Under the pieces are notes generated by a model. The model saw nothing but the letters and a program-made list of their open reading frames with translations, ran no database searches and had not been told where the DNA came from. This document shows, piece after piece, positions 12,175 to 23,372 of a DNA stretch of 64,000 nt. Location of the stretch: the NCBI GenBank assembly GCA_964017045.1, contig OZ024798.1:10561793-10625792 (forward strand), written 5' to 3'. This DNA comes from Omphiscola glabra. Lineage: Eukaryota > Mollusca > Gastropoda > Lymnaeidae. Both the position numbers and the translations under genes were made by a program. How positions within the stretch are numbered: the stretch's first letter is position 1; the number at the start of each line of letters is the position of its first letter.

Positions 12175-13088
12175 AAATCACATTTTATGTCATTTTCCAT
12201 AATTGAACAAAAAAAATATTTTTTTTGTTTTGTTTTTTGTTGTTGTTTTGATCGGATGTTGCCGTAGGCATTTAACAATTGCTTTGCCCGAGATAGAAAT
12301 AAACACACACACACACAGACACACACACACACGAAGTCGCAAAAGTTCATAATTCTTCCAGGCTGACCTTGTCGCCGTTGGACGAGGCTGAAATTTTCAC
12401 TGGCTCTCCGGTTTGTTGAAAATCGTGGGCTCCGAACAACGTTAACATTCAGACGGAAAGTAAAGGGGGTATCCGGGAAATGGGGGAGATGTTCAAAGGT
12501 TCTGTGGTTTTCGACGAGGTTGGGTGTTATCATTCCACACTCTACGGTGCACGAGGACAAAAAAAGAGCCCTTAACTTATTTGATAGAATTAAGAGACCA
12601 GGCGATGTGTGACATTGTGATAATGACACAAAAATATTTTCTGAAAACTCTTGACGTTTGGCCAAAACCACGGTGTAGATAGTCACTCTCGAGATGTAAT
12701 CCGCGAACTATCCCTCGCTGTCAGAAGTCTGTAATCTCGTCCATTCATGTTGACAAGCATATCTCTCCGCCTGACGACCCACTGCTGTTTGGATCCACTT
12801 TTAGTGTTTGGTCTGTCAGCGTGTCTGTAAACCCCCCCTCCCCTTTACATGCGGACTTGCCTCTCATCTTGCCCCCACCCCTCTCACCTTGTTCATGGGG
12901 GCACCTACAAGCCCTTGTCCCTGTCAATCGACACATCTCTCGCCCTCTCATTCACATTTCGCCCCCACCCACCCCCCCAAACGCTAGATTATAATTACAC
13001 CTGGGGGTACTCCTGACACCCTATCTTACGTCCACTATTCATATGTCTTAATGTTCGCATTGGGATCAGTCAGGAGCGTCCCATAAAC
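12175..13088. other. Spacer with a CA microsatellite
   Basis: No gene is seen. A (CA)n tract with one interruption lies at 12302-12333. The remainder is unique-looking sequence with C-rich runs at 12830-12990. Confidence 0.5.
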
Positions 13089-13437
13089 CACGGGTCGGCA
13101 ACCCTTTTATGTGCGAGAAGACTATATTTATCAGTTACACAGACCTGTTTACCCTCAAAATCTTAAAATCGTACAACATCATCACAAAATTGTTCAATAC
13201 ATTATCTTAGTAGTAAAAAAAAAACACTCAGTATATATAATGTATACACATCAAAATCGTACGTTGTACGCCAAAATCGTAAGAGTAAACAGGTCTGGTT
13301 ACATACCGTACTTTTTTATTTTAAAAAAACACCTAAGAAAATATTTTAGAACCCGCTTGTCATTAAAAAAAAAAAGGCCGCATCCATCCTTCAAAGAGCC
13401 CGGATGTGTCCCCGGAGCCGCAGGTTGCCGACCACTG
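13089..13437 (+). mobile_element. hAT-type MITE (349 bp)
   Basis: The left end cacgggtcggcaaccctttt mirrors the right end gagccgcaggttgccgacca, giving imperfect terminal inverted repeats. Flanks CCATAAAC and ACATAAAA match at 6 of 8 positions, an aged 8-bp TSD. The interior is AT-rich with three close copies of a caaaatcgta-like motif. Non-coding. Confidence 0.7.
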
Positions 13438-13494
13438 ACATAAAATCGTGTAAAGGATACACAAGTATTCCATTGATATGGAATCCCTTTAGGG

Positions 13495-13691
13495 CAGTGG
13501 TTCTCAACCTTCCTAATACCGCGACCGTTTGATACAGTTCCTCGTGTTGTGGCAACCCCAAAAGCACAATATTATTTTCGTAGCTAATTCATGACTGTAG
13601 AGTATACGTGTTTTCCGATGGTCTTAGGCGAACCCGGGAAAGGGTCCTTCGACCACCAAAGGGGTCGCGACCCACAGGTTGAGAACCGCTG
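13495..13691 (-). mobile_element. SPIN-like hAT MITE, copy 2 (197 bp)
   Basis: Inverted relative to copy 1: starts cagtggttctcaaccttcc and ends cacaggttgagaaccgctg. Internal cgatggtcttaggcg is shared with the family. Flanks CTTTAGGG and CTTTAAGG form an 8-bp TSD with one mismatch. Confidence 0.88.
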
Positions 13692-13754
13692 CTTTAAGGG
13701 TGAATAAACTGTATATGCTTGAAAATAAATTAGACTAACCAATCCAAGTACCGA

Positions 13755-13965
13755 CCCACCCGCCCATACCCGCGCCCAAGCCCATACTCGCCCGCCCCAA
13801 GCACATACCCGCCCGCCCCAAGCCCATACCCGCCCCCAAGCCCATACCCGCCCCCAAACCCATACCCTCCCCCAAGCCCATACCCGCCCCCAAGCCCGTA
13901 CCCGCCCCCAAGCCCGTACCCGCCTCCAAGCCCATACCCGCCCCCAAGCCCGTACCCGCCCCCAA
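13755..13965 (+). repeat. 18-bp C-rich minisatellite, about 11-12 units
   Basis: Unit gcccatacccgcccccaa. The minus strand reads as GMGLGA- or GRVWAW-type peptides, which are repeat artefacts. Confidence 0.92.
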
Positions 13966-14865
13966 GTTGACCCGGCTGATTTTCGGATCCTGAAAATGGA
14001 GGGACAATCCACGGAGAGACAATCCATTACCGGACGTGTTTACGTTTGATCGGCCGTCCGAGGGAAATAATCCTGGAACTCCGGGACGCTGATGGTTATT
14101 CTTCAGGGGCGGATTCTACTCCAAACAGGCAAAGGGTCTGACACAGACAGAACTCTCTGTTTATTGAGCGTGGGCCTCCGGTCGGTTGGTGTTAAGTGGT
14201 GTCGATGACCTGGTCCTCCGATAGATTTTACCCTAAAAACCGAACGGACTCTTAAAATAGGTTTTCACCTAAGCTTGCAAACATCACAAAATGGTACATT
14301 TACATTGGGTAGAGTGCTTTAATAAAAATATTAAAACCAGGCCATGCCATACATAATGCGCTTAATGACTTTGTGGGGGTGGGGGTGAGGGTGGGATGGA
14401 AGCGTTGGCATAGGGAGGGAAATGTGGACGGGGTGGTCCGCCCCTGGCGGCACTTTTCTCTTTATATGGAGGGGATGCGTTTACGTTTAATTAGGTTGTT
14501 TTTTAGGGGTAGGGGGCGGAAAAAAATTGTGTGCGCCCCAGGTGGCAATAACCCTTGCTGCGCCACTGGGGTGGTAGGTTCACATTCTCTTCTCATATCC
14601 TACAAGAACCACGTGACATTTTACAGAATCATCGAGGGGGGTGGGGAGCTTCGTGGTATCGAAACGTATAAAGGTAATTCTATGTCAAGGAAATGAATGA
14701 CAAAAAATTATGGAAAGACCAGTGAAAAAAAAACCGCAAGAAAACAACGAGAGTGTCGGCAAGAAGCCTTCATCAACGAACAAACAACAGTAAAAAAAAA
14801 AAAAAATAAAAAACGGAAACAGAATTAAATACAAAAATAACTGCATCCAAGAAGGCTTCAAAGAT

Positions 14866-15039
14866 GTCACCGGGCGCCAGCTAGTTAGGGGCGCCAAAAT
14901 GTGCTTTGGTATTATTTTATGGATGAAAATAATGGGTTTGAGAGTTGAAAAAAAAAAGAAAAGAGGGCGCTTTAAAATGAATCTTGTCCCTGGGCGCGAA
15001 TGTTGTCCCCGGGCGCCAAACACTCTAGCTACGCCTCTG
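14866..15039 (-). mobile_element. GGCGCC-type hAT MITE, left-truncated copy
   Basis: Starts inside the element at caccgggcgccagctagtta and ends ctctagctacgcctctg, matching 24550-24739 and 36933-37129. The internal gatgaaaataatgggtttga and gagggcgctttaaaatga are shared. The left terminus (cagaggcgtagc) is missing, so no TSD can be read. Confidence 0.75.
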
Positions 15040-15257
15040 TATGTTTCTTTTTCTGACACCTTTTAAAAAAAATTATAAAACATGGTGGTGTTTCTTTTAC
15101 TTAATCGTCTTTTCTTAGACGAGAGCAAACCCCCCCCCCCCTTTCCACCCCCCCTTCCCCCCCAAAATGGAATCTATACGGAACACACAAGAAATGCACA
15201 GTGTCGCATTTCGTGTAGATTTGATTTCACGCGACATGTACGGTCATATGTCTAGTG

Positions 15258-15481
15258 GTCAGTTGACACGATCAAATTTCCGTAAAATTTTTGTCATATT
15301 TCTTTTTGAACGCACTTTTTGGTAAAACAAAATTGGGTCTTGAAAAAGACATTTGAAGAAAATTTGACGGAAATATGAAGAAAATTTGATGGAAAATTGA
15401 AGAAAATTTGACGGAAATTTGAAGAAAATTTGACGGAAATTTGAAGAAAATTTGACGGAAATTTGATCGTGTGAACTGAGC
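15258..15481. mobile_element. Fold-back MITE with an internal minisatellite
   Basis: The left end ggtcagttgacacgatcaaa followed by tttccgt is the inverse of the right end acggaaatttgatcgtgtga followed by actgagc. The middle carries catatttctttttgaacgca and ggtaaaacaaaat, also found in the centre of the element at 34648-34951. Between about 15355 and 15465 the element contains about five 22-bp units of gaagaaaatttgacggaaat type, apparently grown from its own terminal sequence. No clear TSD. Confidence 0.7.
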
Positions 15482-15954
15482 ATTAATCTCACCAAAACAC
15501 GGGTCCTATTTGAAGAGTGGCGTCATCTTTTAAATCCAAGCTTCTTCCAACATGTGGCCGTACGAAACTTCAAAGCTATAGAGCGCTGTCGGCGACTGAG
15601 AGAAGTACCATAGAACCTTCTCACTCAGTGTGCCTGACCCCCAACTGCAGGGAACCGTTATGAGCACGTGCACCCAGACACCGCGTCACTGCCGCGTAAC
15701 TGCCACGTGATAGTGCGGCACAATTCCAATGACGCGTAACGCGTTCATTGCCTCAACCAACATATAAGACCCGCCGCGCACAGCCAAACACAATATTCGG
15801 TGCGCAACAATGGCTAGTGAATAGCCGTGCTGGACACACGCCCAGAACTGCGGGGCGAATAGCAAGCAGAACTCTATTTGTGACATTGTCATTAGGTCGA
15901 AAAACATACACTCCATCATTTCTTCTCGTCTGTTTTCATTGCTTTGTCGTTTCA

Positions 15955-16400
15955 TATCTCAATAGTATATCCCAATATTGTATCCCAATGTTACATCCCA
16001 ATGTTATATCTCAATGTTATATTTCAATGTTATATCTCAATATTGTGTCCTAATATTATATCCCATTGTATATCCCAATTTTAAATGCCAACGTTATATC
16101 CCAATGTTATATCTCAATGTTATATCCCAATGTTATATTTCAATGTTATATACCAATGTTATACTTCAATTTTGTATCCTAATATTATATCCCAATGTAT
16201 ATCCCAATCGTATATCCAATATTATATCCTAATAGTAGGCCCTATATCCCAATAGTATATTTCAATCGTATATGCCAATAGTATATCATATTAGTATATC
16301 CCAATAGTATATTCCAATCGTATATCCCAATAGTATATCCCAATGTTAATATTTCAATATTATATCCCAATCTTATATCCTAATAGTATATCCCAATGCG
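15955..16400 (+). repeat. Approximately 12-14-bp AT-rich degenerate array
   Basis: Units vary around tatcccaatgtt and tatatcccaatagt. Unit length drifts and point changes are frequent, so this looks older than most arrays in the window. Confidence 0.85.
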
Positions 16401-16466
16401 ATTTAAAACTTAGTTGCACTGCAAAGATCTGAAAGGTAACCTAACGCGTTGTCTTGCGTTCTCGAG

Positions 16467-16560
16467 ATCTCTCTGAATGGAAACGTAATACGGTTGGTGG
16501 AGCCTCGCAGAGGTGTGAACGTCCTTGACTTTGATCGTAACGCCATCTTGTTATCAACAG
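16467..16560 (+). CDS. Possible exon, weakly ILEI/FAM3-like
   Basis: After a moderate acceptor (gtcttgcgttctcgag), one frame reads ISLNGNVIRLVEP, then RRGVNVLDFDRNAILLST, before a weak donor (caacag then gtcata). The ILEI/PANDER-type fold of FAM3 and POMGNT1 proteins has a short strand with NG followed by an RG(I/V)NV-type strand, which is the basis for this suggestion. It is only 31 codons, so chance is a serious alternative. The composition is more balanced and CpG-containing than its surroundings. If real, it could lie upstream of the lectin exon at 23373 on the same strand. Confidence 0.22.
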
Positions 16561-16932
16561 GTCATAAAATCGGGGAGGGAGAAGTAAAAGAAGAAATAGC
16601 AACACGGGAAACCCCAGGGTCTTTAACTCTTCCGCATATTTCAGAAAGAAAACAAGCATTGTTGGGTTATCTACCGTGTTAGTCCTTGTACCCTTGTGGA
16701 ATGTTTAACGGTTTGGGATTTGGGGGGAAGGGGGGGGGTGAATGTTGCTGGAGTGGGGATGGGGTAGGGGGTTAAATGGATATAATCTTATGTTTGGGGG
16801 GAGAGGAGGGGGGTCGTTTAATGGATATATTCTAACTCTTGGGCGAAATCAAAATGGAATTGTAGGTTACGCTAGTAATAGTGTACACTGCACGCCTGGC
16901 CCATTTTAACGGAACAATTATTTACCCGAATG

Positions 16933-17102
16933 CAGTGGTTCTCGACGTTTTTGACTCGCGGAGCTCTTTTCAGAATCAATTTCTATTTGGAAAAGGGGGG
17001 GGGGGTCTCTTAGTTACTGTTATTTAGACATAGTGTTACGGGGGCGGGAGCGGCCGCGGAGCCCTTGATGAGTGCACGTGGGGCACAGGCTTGGAACCAC
17101 AG
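16933..17102 (+). mobile_element. Degenerate hAT-like MITE
   Basis: Begins cagtggttctcgacgttttt and ends gcttggaaccacag, in the style of the hAT termini elsewhere in the window. Both ends adjoin gcggagctctt/gcggagccctt. The flanks match at only 5 of 8 positions, so the TSD is unconvincing. Confidence 0.45.
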
Positions 17103-17154
17103 CCTTCATGGGCGTGTCCTTTGCCTTTTTCCCAGATCAGCTTTATCCCGGATC

Positions 17155-17590
17155 CGCCATTTACCTGATTCGCCATTTATCAGATCGCCATTTATCAGAT
17201 TCGCCATTTATCAGATCCACCATTTACCAGATTCGCCATTTATCAGATTCGCCATTTATCAGATTCGCCATTTATCAGTTTCACAATTTATCAGATCCGC
17301 CATTTATCAGATCCGCCATTTATCAGATCCGCCATTGATCAGATTCGCCATTTATCAGATCGCCATTTATCAGATTCGCCATTTATCAGATCCACCATTT
17401 ACCAGATTCGCCATTTATCAGATTTGCCATTTATCAGATTCGCCATTTATCAGATTCGCCATTTATCAGTTTCACAATTTATCAGATCCGCCATTTATCA
17501 GATCTGCCATTTATCAGATCCGCCATTTATCAGATCCGCCATTTATCAGATTCGCCATTTATCAGATCTGCCATTTATCGGATCTCCACT
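17155..17590 (+). repeat. 16-bp minisatellite, about 27 units
   Basis: Unit cgccatttatcagatt with attc/atcc/atct variants and a recurring ttcacaattt variant at about 17279 and 17470, which indicates an internal block duplication of about 190 bp. A 16-bp stop-free unit yields a 16-residue peptide in every frame. Each unit contains TGATAA in inverse orientation. Confidence 0.95.
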
Positions 17591-17944
17591 TTGAGGTTAA
17601 ATAAAATTCTATTTGTTATTTTTTTTTTTTAAATCTTTTTTGAAAAGGATTTTTTAAAAAAAAATGTCTAGTTATAAAGCTGTCTTAGATTATAAAATCG
17701 GGTTGAAACCTGAAAATTTAAAAAGTATACATTTTGAGATTCGCAACCACAAAGGTCTATTTAGGCTTGGATTTCGGTGGACTGCAATAACGGTTGAATG
17801 GGGGTGGTTTGAATTATGTTAGTACAGTCTGAAACTGCTCCACAGTTGCTCTTAAGGAAAAGGGGGGTGGGGGGTGGTGTAAAAAATAAGGGAAATAACC
17901 ACTCTCCGTATCTGCCCTGCTCCATTTCTTCTCTTCTCCTTTGC
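17591..17944. other. AT-rich spacer
   Basis: No gene is seen. Homopolymeric T and A tracts at 17620-17670 and G-rich runs near 17861-17877. Confidence 0.5.
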
Positions 17945-18068
17945 GTCAACTAGCGCCACCTTGCATCAACTAGCGCCACCTTGCGTCAACTAGCGCCACC
18001 TTGCGTCAACTAGCGCCACCCATTGCGTCAACTAGCGCCACCCATTGCGTCAACTAGCGCCACCCCTT
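17945..18068 (+). repeat. 20/22-bp minisatellite, about 6 units
   Basis: Unit ttgcgtcaactagcgccacc. Two units carry an extra ca before ttg, giving 22 bp. Confidence 0.93.
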
Positions 18069-18699
18069 GCGCAAGTGAATGCAACTGATCACTATGCAAT
18101 GCAAGAGACGGAGATTCTTGCTTGGGCATTGCTAGGGTTGGTGGGGAGGGGGGGTAGAACCTGAAACAGTGAGATGTAGAGTGAGGTCCCCCCTAGACGC
18201 CATTTAATAAAGGTTCTCACCGTGACATCGTTACCAACCAACTCATCCTATTTGGGGATATGTTTCTAACATCTGCTAGCGGCGCCTTATCCCTAAATGA
18301 AATGATTTATTATCTGAAAGAAATAAGCGAAACAAAATGTGTCGGGAAAACATGAAATAAAAAAAAAAAGGACGCAACGAAACAACGAACGTGTCGACAA
18401 GATGCCTTCTCCAGCGTACAAACAACAGAAAATTCAATTAAAAAAATATATAAATAAACACGTGGCTTAAATGTAGTGTCGGAGAGGACAGCAAGAGGAA
18501 TGTTTCCAGACTGATTGGCCTCTCTCCCCCCTCCATATTACCATCAACACCTCAAAGGTGGGTGTTGTTTAGGGCTATTGAAACAGACATGGTCTCACAT
18601 TAGAATCATCTCTTCGCCTTGAACGTAACATAAATTAAACAACGCCCCTAAAAACAATGCTTTTCGTATAAATCCTCTTTATGCATTCTTTATTGTTTT
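18069..18699. other. Unique-looking spacer
   Basis: No gene is seen. A 14685-14830-like segment recurs at about 18340-18440 (cgaaacaacgaacgtgtcga and cttctccagcgtacaaacaa resemble aaaacaacgagagtgtcggc and cttcatcaacgaacaaacaa near 14741), suggesting an unnamed dispersed repeat. Confidence 0.4.
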
Positions 18700-19300
18700 A
18701 TATTTATATTCTAAGTCACACCCGATTTTACACCGCAGATTTATTTCACCAACTATTTCAGAAAAACTTAAAAAAAAATATTACACACCAAATGCAGTTG
18801 CGATATTTAAAAAAAAAATAAAATATATATATATCTTTGGCGCAGCTATTTTAGCGCAGGGAAATTTTATTTCGTGAAATCGGCGTCATCACATTTCCTT
18901 CATTTTCCCCTTGAAAAATTTGAGGTTTGGGGTGGGGCTCAAAATTTGAAAGAATGTGTTGTCATTGGCAACGGGTTTATGTCCCCAGTGGCGTAGCGAG
19001 CTTAACTCGCGCCAGGGGCACAATACCTTTTTAGCGCCCCCAATACCTTTTTAGCGCCCCCCATTCGAAAACCATACAATATTATAGTAAAATATACCAT
19101 TTGGCGCCCTATTGTGAGTAGCGCCCGGGGCATGATGCCCCCCCCCCTGCCCTCCCCTCACTACGCCACTGTATGTCCCAAGTTTCAGCGCGATAAATTG
19201 AATAAATTGACGGGACGTGGGTCGATCCGTCGGAAGAATTTGTCACCCAGTCAGAAAGACACACGAACAAAAGCAAAATTAATGTAAAGGATTTTAAGAA
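18700..19300 (+). repeat. Old dispersed repeat, copy 1, interrupted by a MITE
   Basis: Contains aatgcagttgcgatattt, tttagcgcagggaaatttta with cgtgaaatcggcg, and after the MITE cccaagtttcagcgcgataa with gacgggacgtgggtcgatcc. The same blocks occur in reverse complement at 32155-32480 and partly at 26920-27010. The element is cut at 18986 by a younger insertion. Class unknown; it resembles a retroelement or long non-autonomous element. Confidence 0.65.
18986..19171 (+). mobile_element. hAT-type MITE nested in an older repeat (186 bp)
   Basis: Starts cagtggcgtagcgagcttaa and ends ctcactacgccactg: near-perfect terminal inverted repeats of 11 bp. Perfect 8-bp TSD TATGTCCC at 18978-18985 and 19172-19179. 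The interior has two copies of aatacctttttagcgccccc. A second copy of the family lies at 37826-38010. Non-coding. Confidence 0.92.
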
Positions 19301-20029
19301 ATAATTAAACCTTTTAAAACAAAAATGTAAAGGAACAACAGCTTAGCCAATGAGAATTCCTGGTTTAAATTTATGCAAAGTAGCTGATCTTGTTTCGACA
19401 CAAATGGCGCCATTGCTTTATTGCAGTCAGCAGCAGACGGCTAGGCTGTACATGACTCACAAATGTCAACATCCGGTCTGACACATGAGCGCAACAAAAA
19501 AGCTAAAACAAAAAAGGTCTGCAAACATGTAAACAAATTGAATTGGTCGCCTGGGTTGTCAGAGTTTCCAAACTTGTGATCCGGTCGCCATTAAAGTTTT
19601 TTTTTATGACGCTCCGTGCCACCCAGCAACAACCCTAACCCCAACCCTAATCCCACTCCCGTCTCAAACTCTCTCATCGGGAAATCAGCTCCACCAACTG
19701 ACGTCACTAGGTCACGGGGATCTATTTCGATTTTTTTTTCCACTAGCCAAAAGTAATTAAATTATTTAGTTTTAGTTTGGATCGTGGTTTGATTCTTGAA
19801 GTGCAAATTTGGTGTGGAGGCTAGCGAGCATTACTTAACATATAACAAAATGTAAGTCCTAGATCATTGTTTACGGACGGGGGCGAGGTCGTGTCTCACG
19901 TAATCGGTGAACAGGTCAGTCACATAATGAAGACGAAATGTCGCAAGTCGACAGAACGACATCGACTTGCCGATGTAGAGAAAATTAGCTGTCTATTGGA
20001 TTGACGAGTTAAGCCGGTTAGCCTCGCCC
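19301..20029. other. Unique-looking spacer
   Basis: No gene is seen. The string acaaccctaaccccaaccct near 19628 is telomere-like only by chance and is not an array. Confidence 0.5.
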
Positions 20030-20310
20030 CTCCATCCCCTGCCCTCTAACCTCACCCCTGCCCTCTAACCTTTACAATCTAACATGTACATCCTGTCCTC
20101 TAACCTCTACCTCTACCCTATACCCCTTGTCCTTTAATCTCTACTCTGCCTTCTTACTTCTATATTTTAACTTATACCCCCCTGCCCTCTACCACCTGCC
20201 CCCTAACCTCTACCTCTGCCATCTAACCTCTACCCCTGCCATCTAACCGCTACCATCTGCCCTCTAACCTCTACCCCCTGCTATCTAACCTTTACCCCCT
20301 GACCTCCAAA
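20030..20310 (+). repeat. Degenerate 20-bp pyrimidine-rich array
   Basis: Irregular units around ctctaacctctacccctgcc, about 13 copies with much drift. No coding signal. Confidence 0.8.
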
Positions 20311-20409
20311 GTCTTACGCGAATCATTGCTACTTCAACGGCTCCAAAAATGGTCCATATAACGCGCCCGACCACCCGCTCCCACCCAAATCCAATAATTT
20401 ACTGCTCAC

Positions 20410-20965
20410 ACTCCTATGTCCCCTCCACTTCTATGTCCCCTCCACTTCTATGTCCCTTCCACTTCTATGTCCCTTCCACTTCTATATCTCATCCACTTCT
20501 ATATCCCCTCCACTTCTATGTCCCCTCCACTTCTATGTCCCATCCACTTCTATGTCCCATCCACTTCTATGTCCCCTCCACTTCTATGTCCCCTCCACTT
20601 GTATGTCGTACCCCACTTTAATGTCCCCTCCACTTCTATGTCCCCTCCACTTCTATGTCCCTTCCACTTCTATGTCCACTCTACTTCTATGTCCCATCCA
20701 CTACTATGTCCCCTCCACTTCTATGTCCCTTCCACTTCTATGTCCCCTCCACTTCTATGTCCCCTCCACTTCTATGTCCCCTCCACTTCTATGTCCCCTC
20801 CACTTCTATGCCCCCTCCACTTCTATGTCCCATCCACTTCTATGTCCCTTCCACTTCTATGTCCCCTCCACATCTATGTCCCCTCCACTTCTATGTCCCC
20901 TCCACTTCTATGTCCCCTCCACTCCTATGTCCCCTCCACTCCTATGTCCCCTCATACCTAACTCA
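20410..20965 (+). repeat. 17-bp minisatellite, about 32 units
   Basis: Unit cacttctatgtcccctc. Since 17 is not a multiple of 3 and the unit has no stop in any + frame, all three + frames stay open and encode the same 17-residue peptide in different registers (SMSPPLLCPLHFYVPST). This explains the cluster of overlapping open frames here. Confidence 0.96.
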
Positions 20966-21953
20966 CAATTCGTGTTCATAAAGCCGACAGGTCTGTTGGG
21001 GCGTTTGAAAGCAACTTCAACCCGCTTTTCACTTCTGCTTGAAAACGTTACAAAATGTTCTTAATTCTGATTAGGCTGTCGGGTCGGACGTTAAGGAGAA
21101 CCCCCCAAAAAGGGTGTGATTGCCTCAGCTTGAGAACCGCTCCTCCCCCCCCCCCCCACCACCGCGTCACCTCATACCACCCATTTCCAAGAATACGGTG
21201 TATCGATAACCTGTGTCAATAGTTTGACGGATGATTAACCGCACCGCGCGCACGTCACACACTCGCCTGGCTCAGGTGGATATCTTTTGCTACGGCTATT
21301 TTGTATATCAAGACTTTCTCACGACCTGTGCCTTATGTGTGCGACCTGAGACGTCGCAAACAAAACTTTCCGTAAACCTTTGGACAGAATCTTTTTTAAC
21401 GATCGTTCGCGTTAACCGTTAACGTTTTTTTAAGGCAGTGGTTCCCAAAAATTTTTTCTTGCACCCCCATATTTAAATGTAAAAGAAAAAATGTATCGCC
21501 AGCACAGTATTTCATTAAATACTGTAGACAATTATTAATACATGTACACCCTTATTGAATTTATTGCGAACACCCTTGGTGGCGCAAAAAAAATGCTTAT
21601 TAAGAGACCGGGAGTAAAATGGATAATATTAAAATAATGTCTTTTTTTTTTTCTTCAGGTTTTCCCATACCTAGTTTGGGGGGGGGGGTGTAGGAAGAAA
21701 GGGAGTGGGGGGGTGCCCCGGCACTTTTTACTTTATATTGAGAGCGGTATATACGGCGAAAATGCTGAGTGGGTTTTTTACCCCGTTCAGGAGTTTGGAC
21801 GGCACTGCTCCGGTGTTTCTGGTTTACTATTGTTTAAACGTATCACGCTGATACAGCCCTTCCCCCCCCCCACCCCAACTGCTCTCCCAAACCCTTAGCC
21901 CCCTTGCTATTAGTTTCTTATTAAATCACTTGATGATGCGCCCGTACTTAAAT
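20966..21953. other. Spacer
   Basis: No gene is seen. At 21437 cagtggttcccaaaa resembles a hAT terminus but its partner end was not found. Poly-C at 21146-21159 and a G-rich stretch at 21675-21718. Confidence 0.45.
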
Positions 21954-21954
21954 A

Positions 21955-22140
21955 CAGGGCCGGCCCTAACAATTGCGGGGCCCTATGTGAAACGGATTGC
22001 GAGGGGCCCAGTCTGGATAGGGATAAGGACAATACGTGAAAATTAAGATTTTGTATTAGAAAATAAATTCGGGACGGGGCCTATGAAAGTGCGGGGCCCA
22101 CTGCGGCCGCATGGGTTGCAGTGGCCTAAGGCCGGCCCTG
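21955..22140 (+). mobile_element. hAT-type MITE with GGCCGGCCC ends (186 bp)
   Basis: Starts cagggccggccctaacaatt and ends cctaaggccggccctg, a clear terminal inverted repeat. Flanks ACTTAAAT (with one extra A) and ACTTAAAG suggest an 8-bp TSD with one mismatch. The interior repeats gcggggcccta/gcggggcccac. Non-coding. Confidence 0.78.
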
Positions 22141-22185
22141 ACTTAAAGTATGAGGTTTAATTTTTGTTTTTTGAAGTTGTTCTGT

Positions 22186-22585
22186 CGAACATGATCGGTC
22201 TCTGAAAAGAACGTGATCGGTCTCTGAAAAGAACGTGATCGGTCTCTGAAAAGAACGTGATCGGTCTCTGAAAAGAACGTGATCGGTTTCTGAAAAGAAC
22301 GTGATCGGTCTCTGAAAAGAACGTGATCGGTCTCTGAAAAGAACGTGATCGGTCTCTGAAAAGAACGTGATCGGTCTCTGAAAAGAACGTGATCGGTTGC
22401 TGAAAAGAACGTGATCGGTCTCTGAAAAGAACGTGATCGGTCTCTGAAAAGAACGTGATCGGTCTCTGAAAAGAACGTGATCGGTCTCTGAAAAGAACTT
22501 GATCGGTCTCTGAAAAGAACGTGATCGGTCTCTGAAAAGAACGTGATCGGTCTCTGAAAAGAACGTGATCGGTCTCAGAAGAGAA
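22186..22585 (+). repeat. 22-bp minisatellite, about 18 units
   Basis: Unit gaacgtgatcggtctctgaa followed by aa. Only single-base variants (ggtttc, ggttgc, gaacttg) occur, so the array is highly homogenised. A minus-strand frame reads SRSFQRPITFFSETDHVLFR repeats and is an artefact. Confidence 0.96.
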
Positions 22586-22754
22586 TTGGAAGTCAGACTA
22601 CAAACCACTAGCATTTCATTTAGACACTTGACTCTTACGTTGCACAAGACACTGATACGTTTGAGTCTAAATCAGGTTTGTGCGTGTATCTGCGTATATG
22701 TGTATAGGCTGGCTGCTTGCGTGGAACAGCTGTGTTCTTAGTATGTTTACGTGG

Positions 22755-22982
22755 AAGAGCTTTGTGTGCATTAATGATTGTGTGGAAGACATGTGTTTGT
22801 ATCATGATTGTGTGGAAGAGCTGTGTTTGTATCATGATTGTGTGGAAGAGCTGTGTTTGTATCATGATTGTGTGGAAGAGCTGTGTTTGTATCATGGTTG
22901 TGTGGAAGAGCTGTGTTTGTATCATGATTGTGTGGAAGAGCTGTGTTTGTATCATGATTGTGTGGAAGAGCTGTGTTTGTGG
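22755..22982 (+). repeat. 30-bp minisatellite, about 7.5 units
   Basis: Unit gattgtgtggaagagctgtg followed by tttgtatcat. Open in two + frames and one - frame because 30 is a multiple of 3. Confidence 0.95.
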
Positions 22983-23372
22983 GCTGTTTTTTAATAATTT
23001 TTTTTGGTGGAGGTTTGAGGATGGGGTGGTTATAGGTCGATGATCTTGAGCTTAACTAAAAAAATGAGGCTTAGTTTGAATTAATCATATGATTATAAAA
23101 AAAAAGGAAATGATTTTTTTTTTTTTTTTTAAACATCTGTTCGTAAAACTTGAACGGCGTTATGTCATTCGTTGCTATTTTCAACAAGCCTTTTATCAAA
23201 TTGGACATGATGACTCTTTATAACGGTGTTGGAGTCTTATAAAAATTCTTCAAAATCTACAATCCTAGTGGTTGTTTTTTTACAAATAAAATTCACAAAA
23301 ACGGTTCCCGAACCTTGTTCTCATTAAATAATGAAAATATGTAATAGATGTGTTCCCTTTTGTTCCCCCCAG
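22983..23372. other. AT-rich spacer upstream of the lectin exon
   Basis: Probably intron. T-rich tracts at about 23107-23130, then tgttcccttttgttcccccc immediately before the AG at 23371-23372, which supplies a strong polypyrimidine tract for the exon that follows. Confidence 0.5.

Noticed and set aside
19622..19652. Telomere-like ccctaa strings (also near 10980)
   Set aside because: Only two or three irregular copies; not an interstitial telomeric array.
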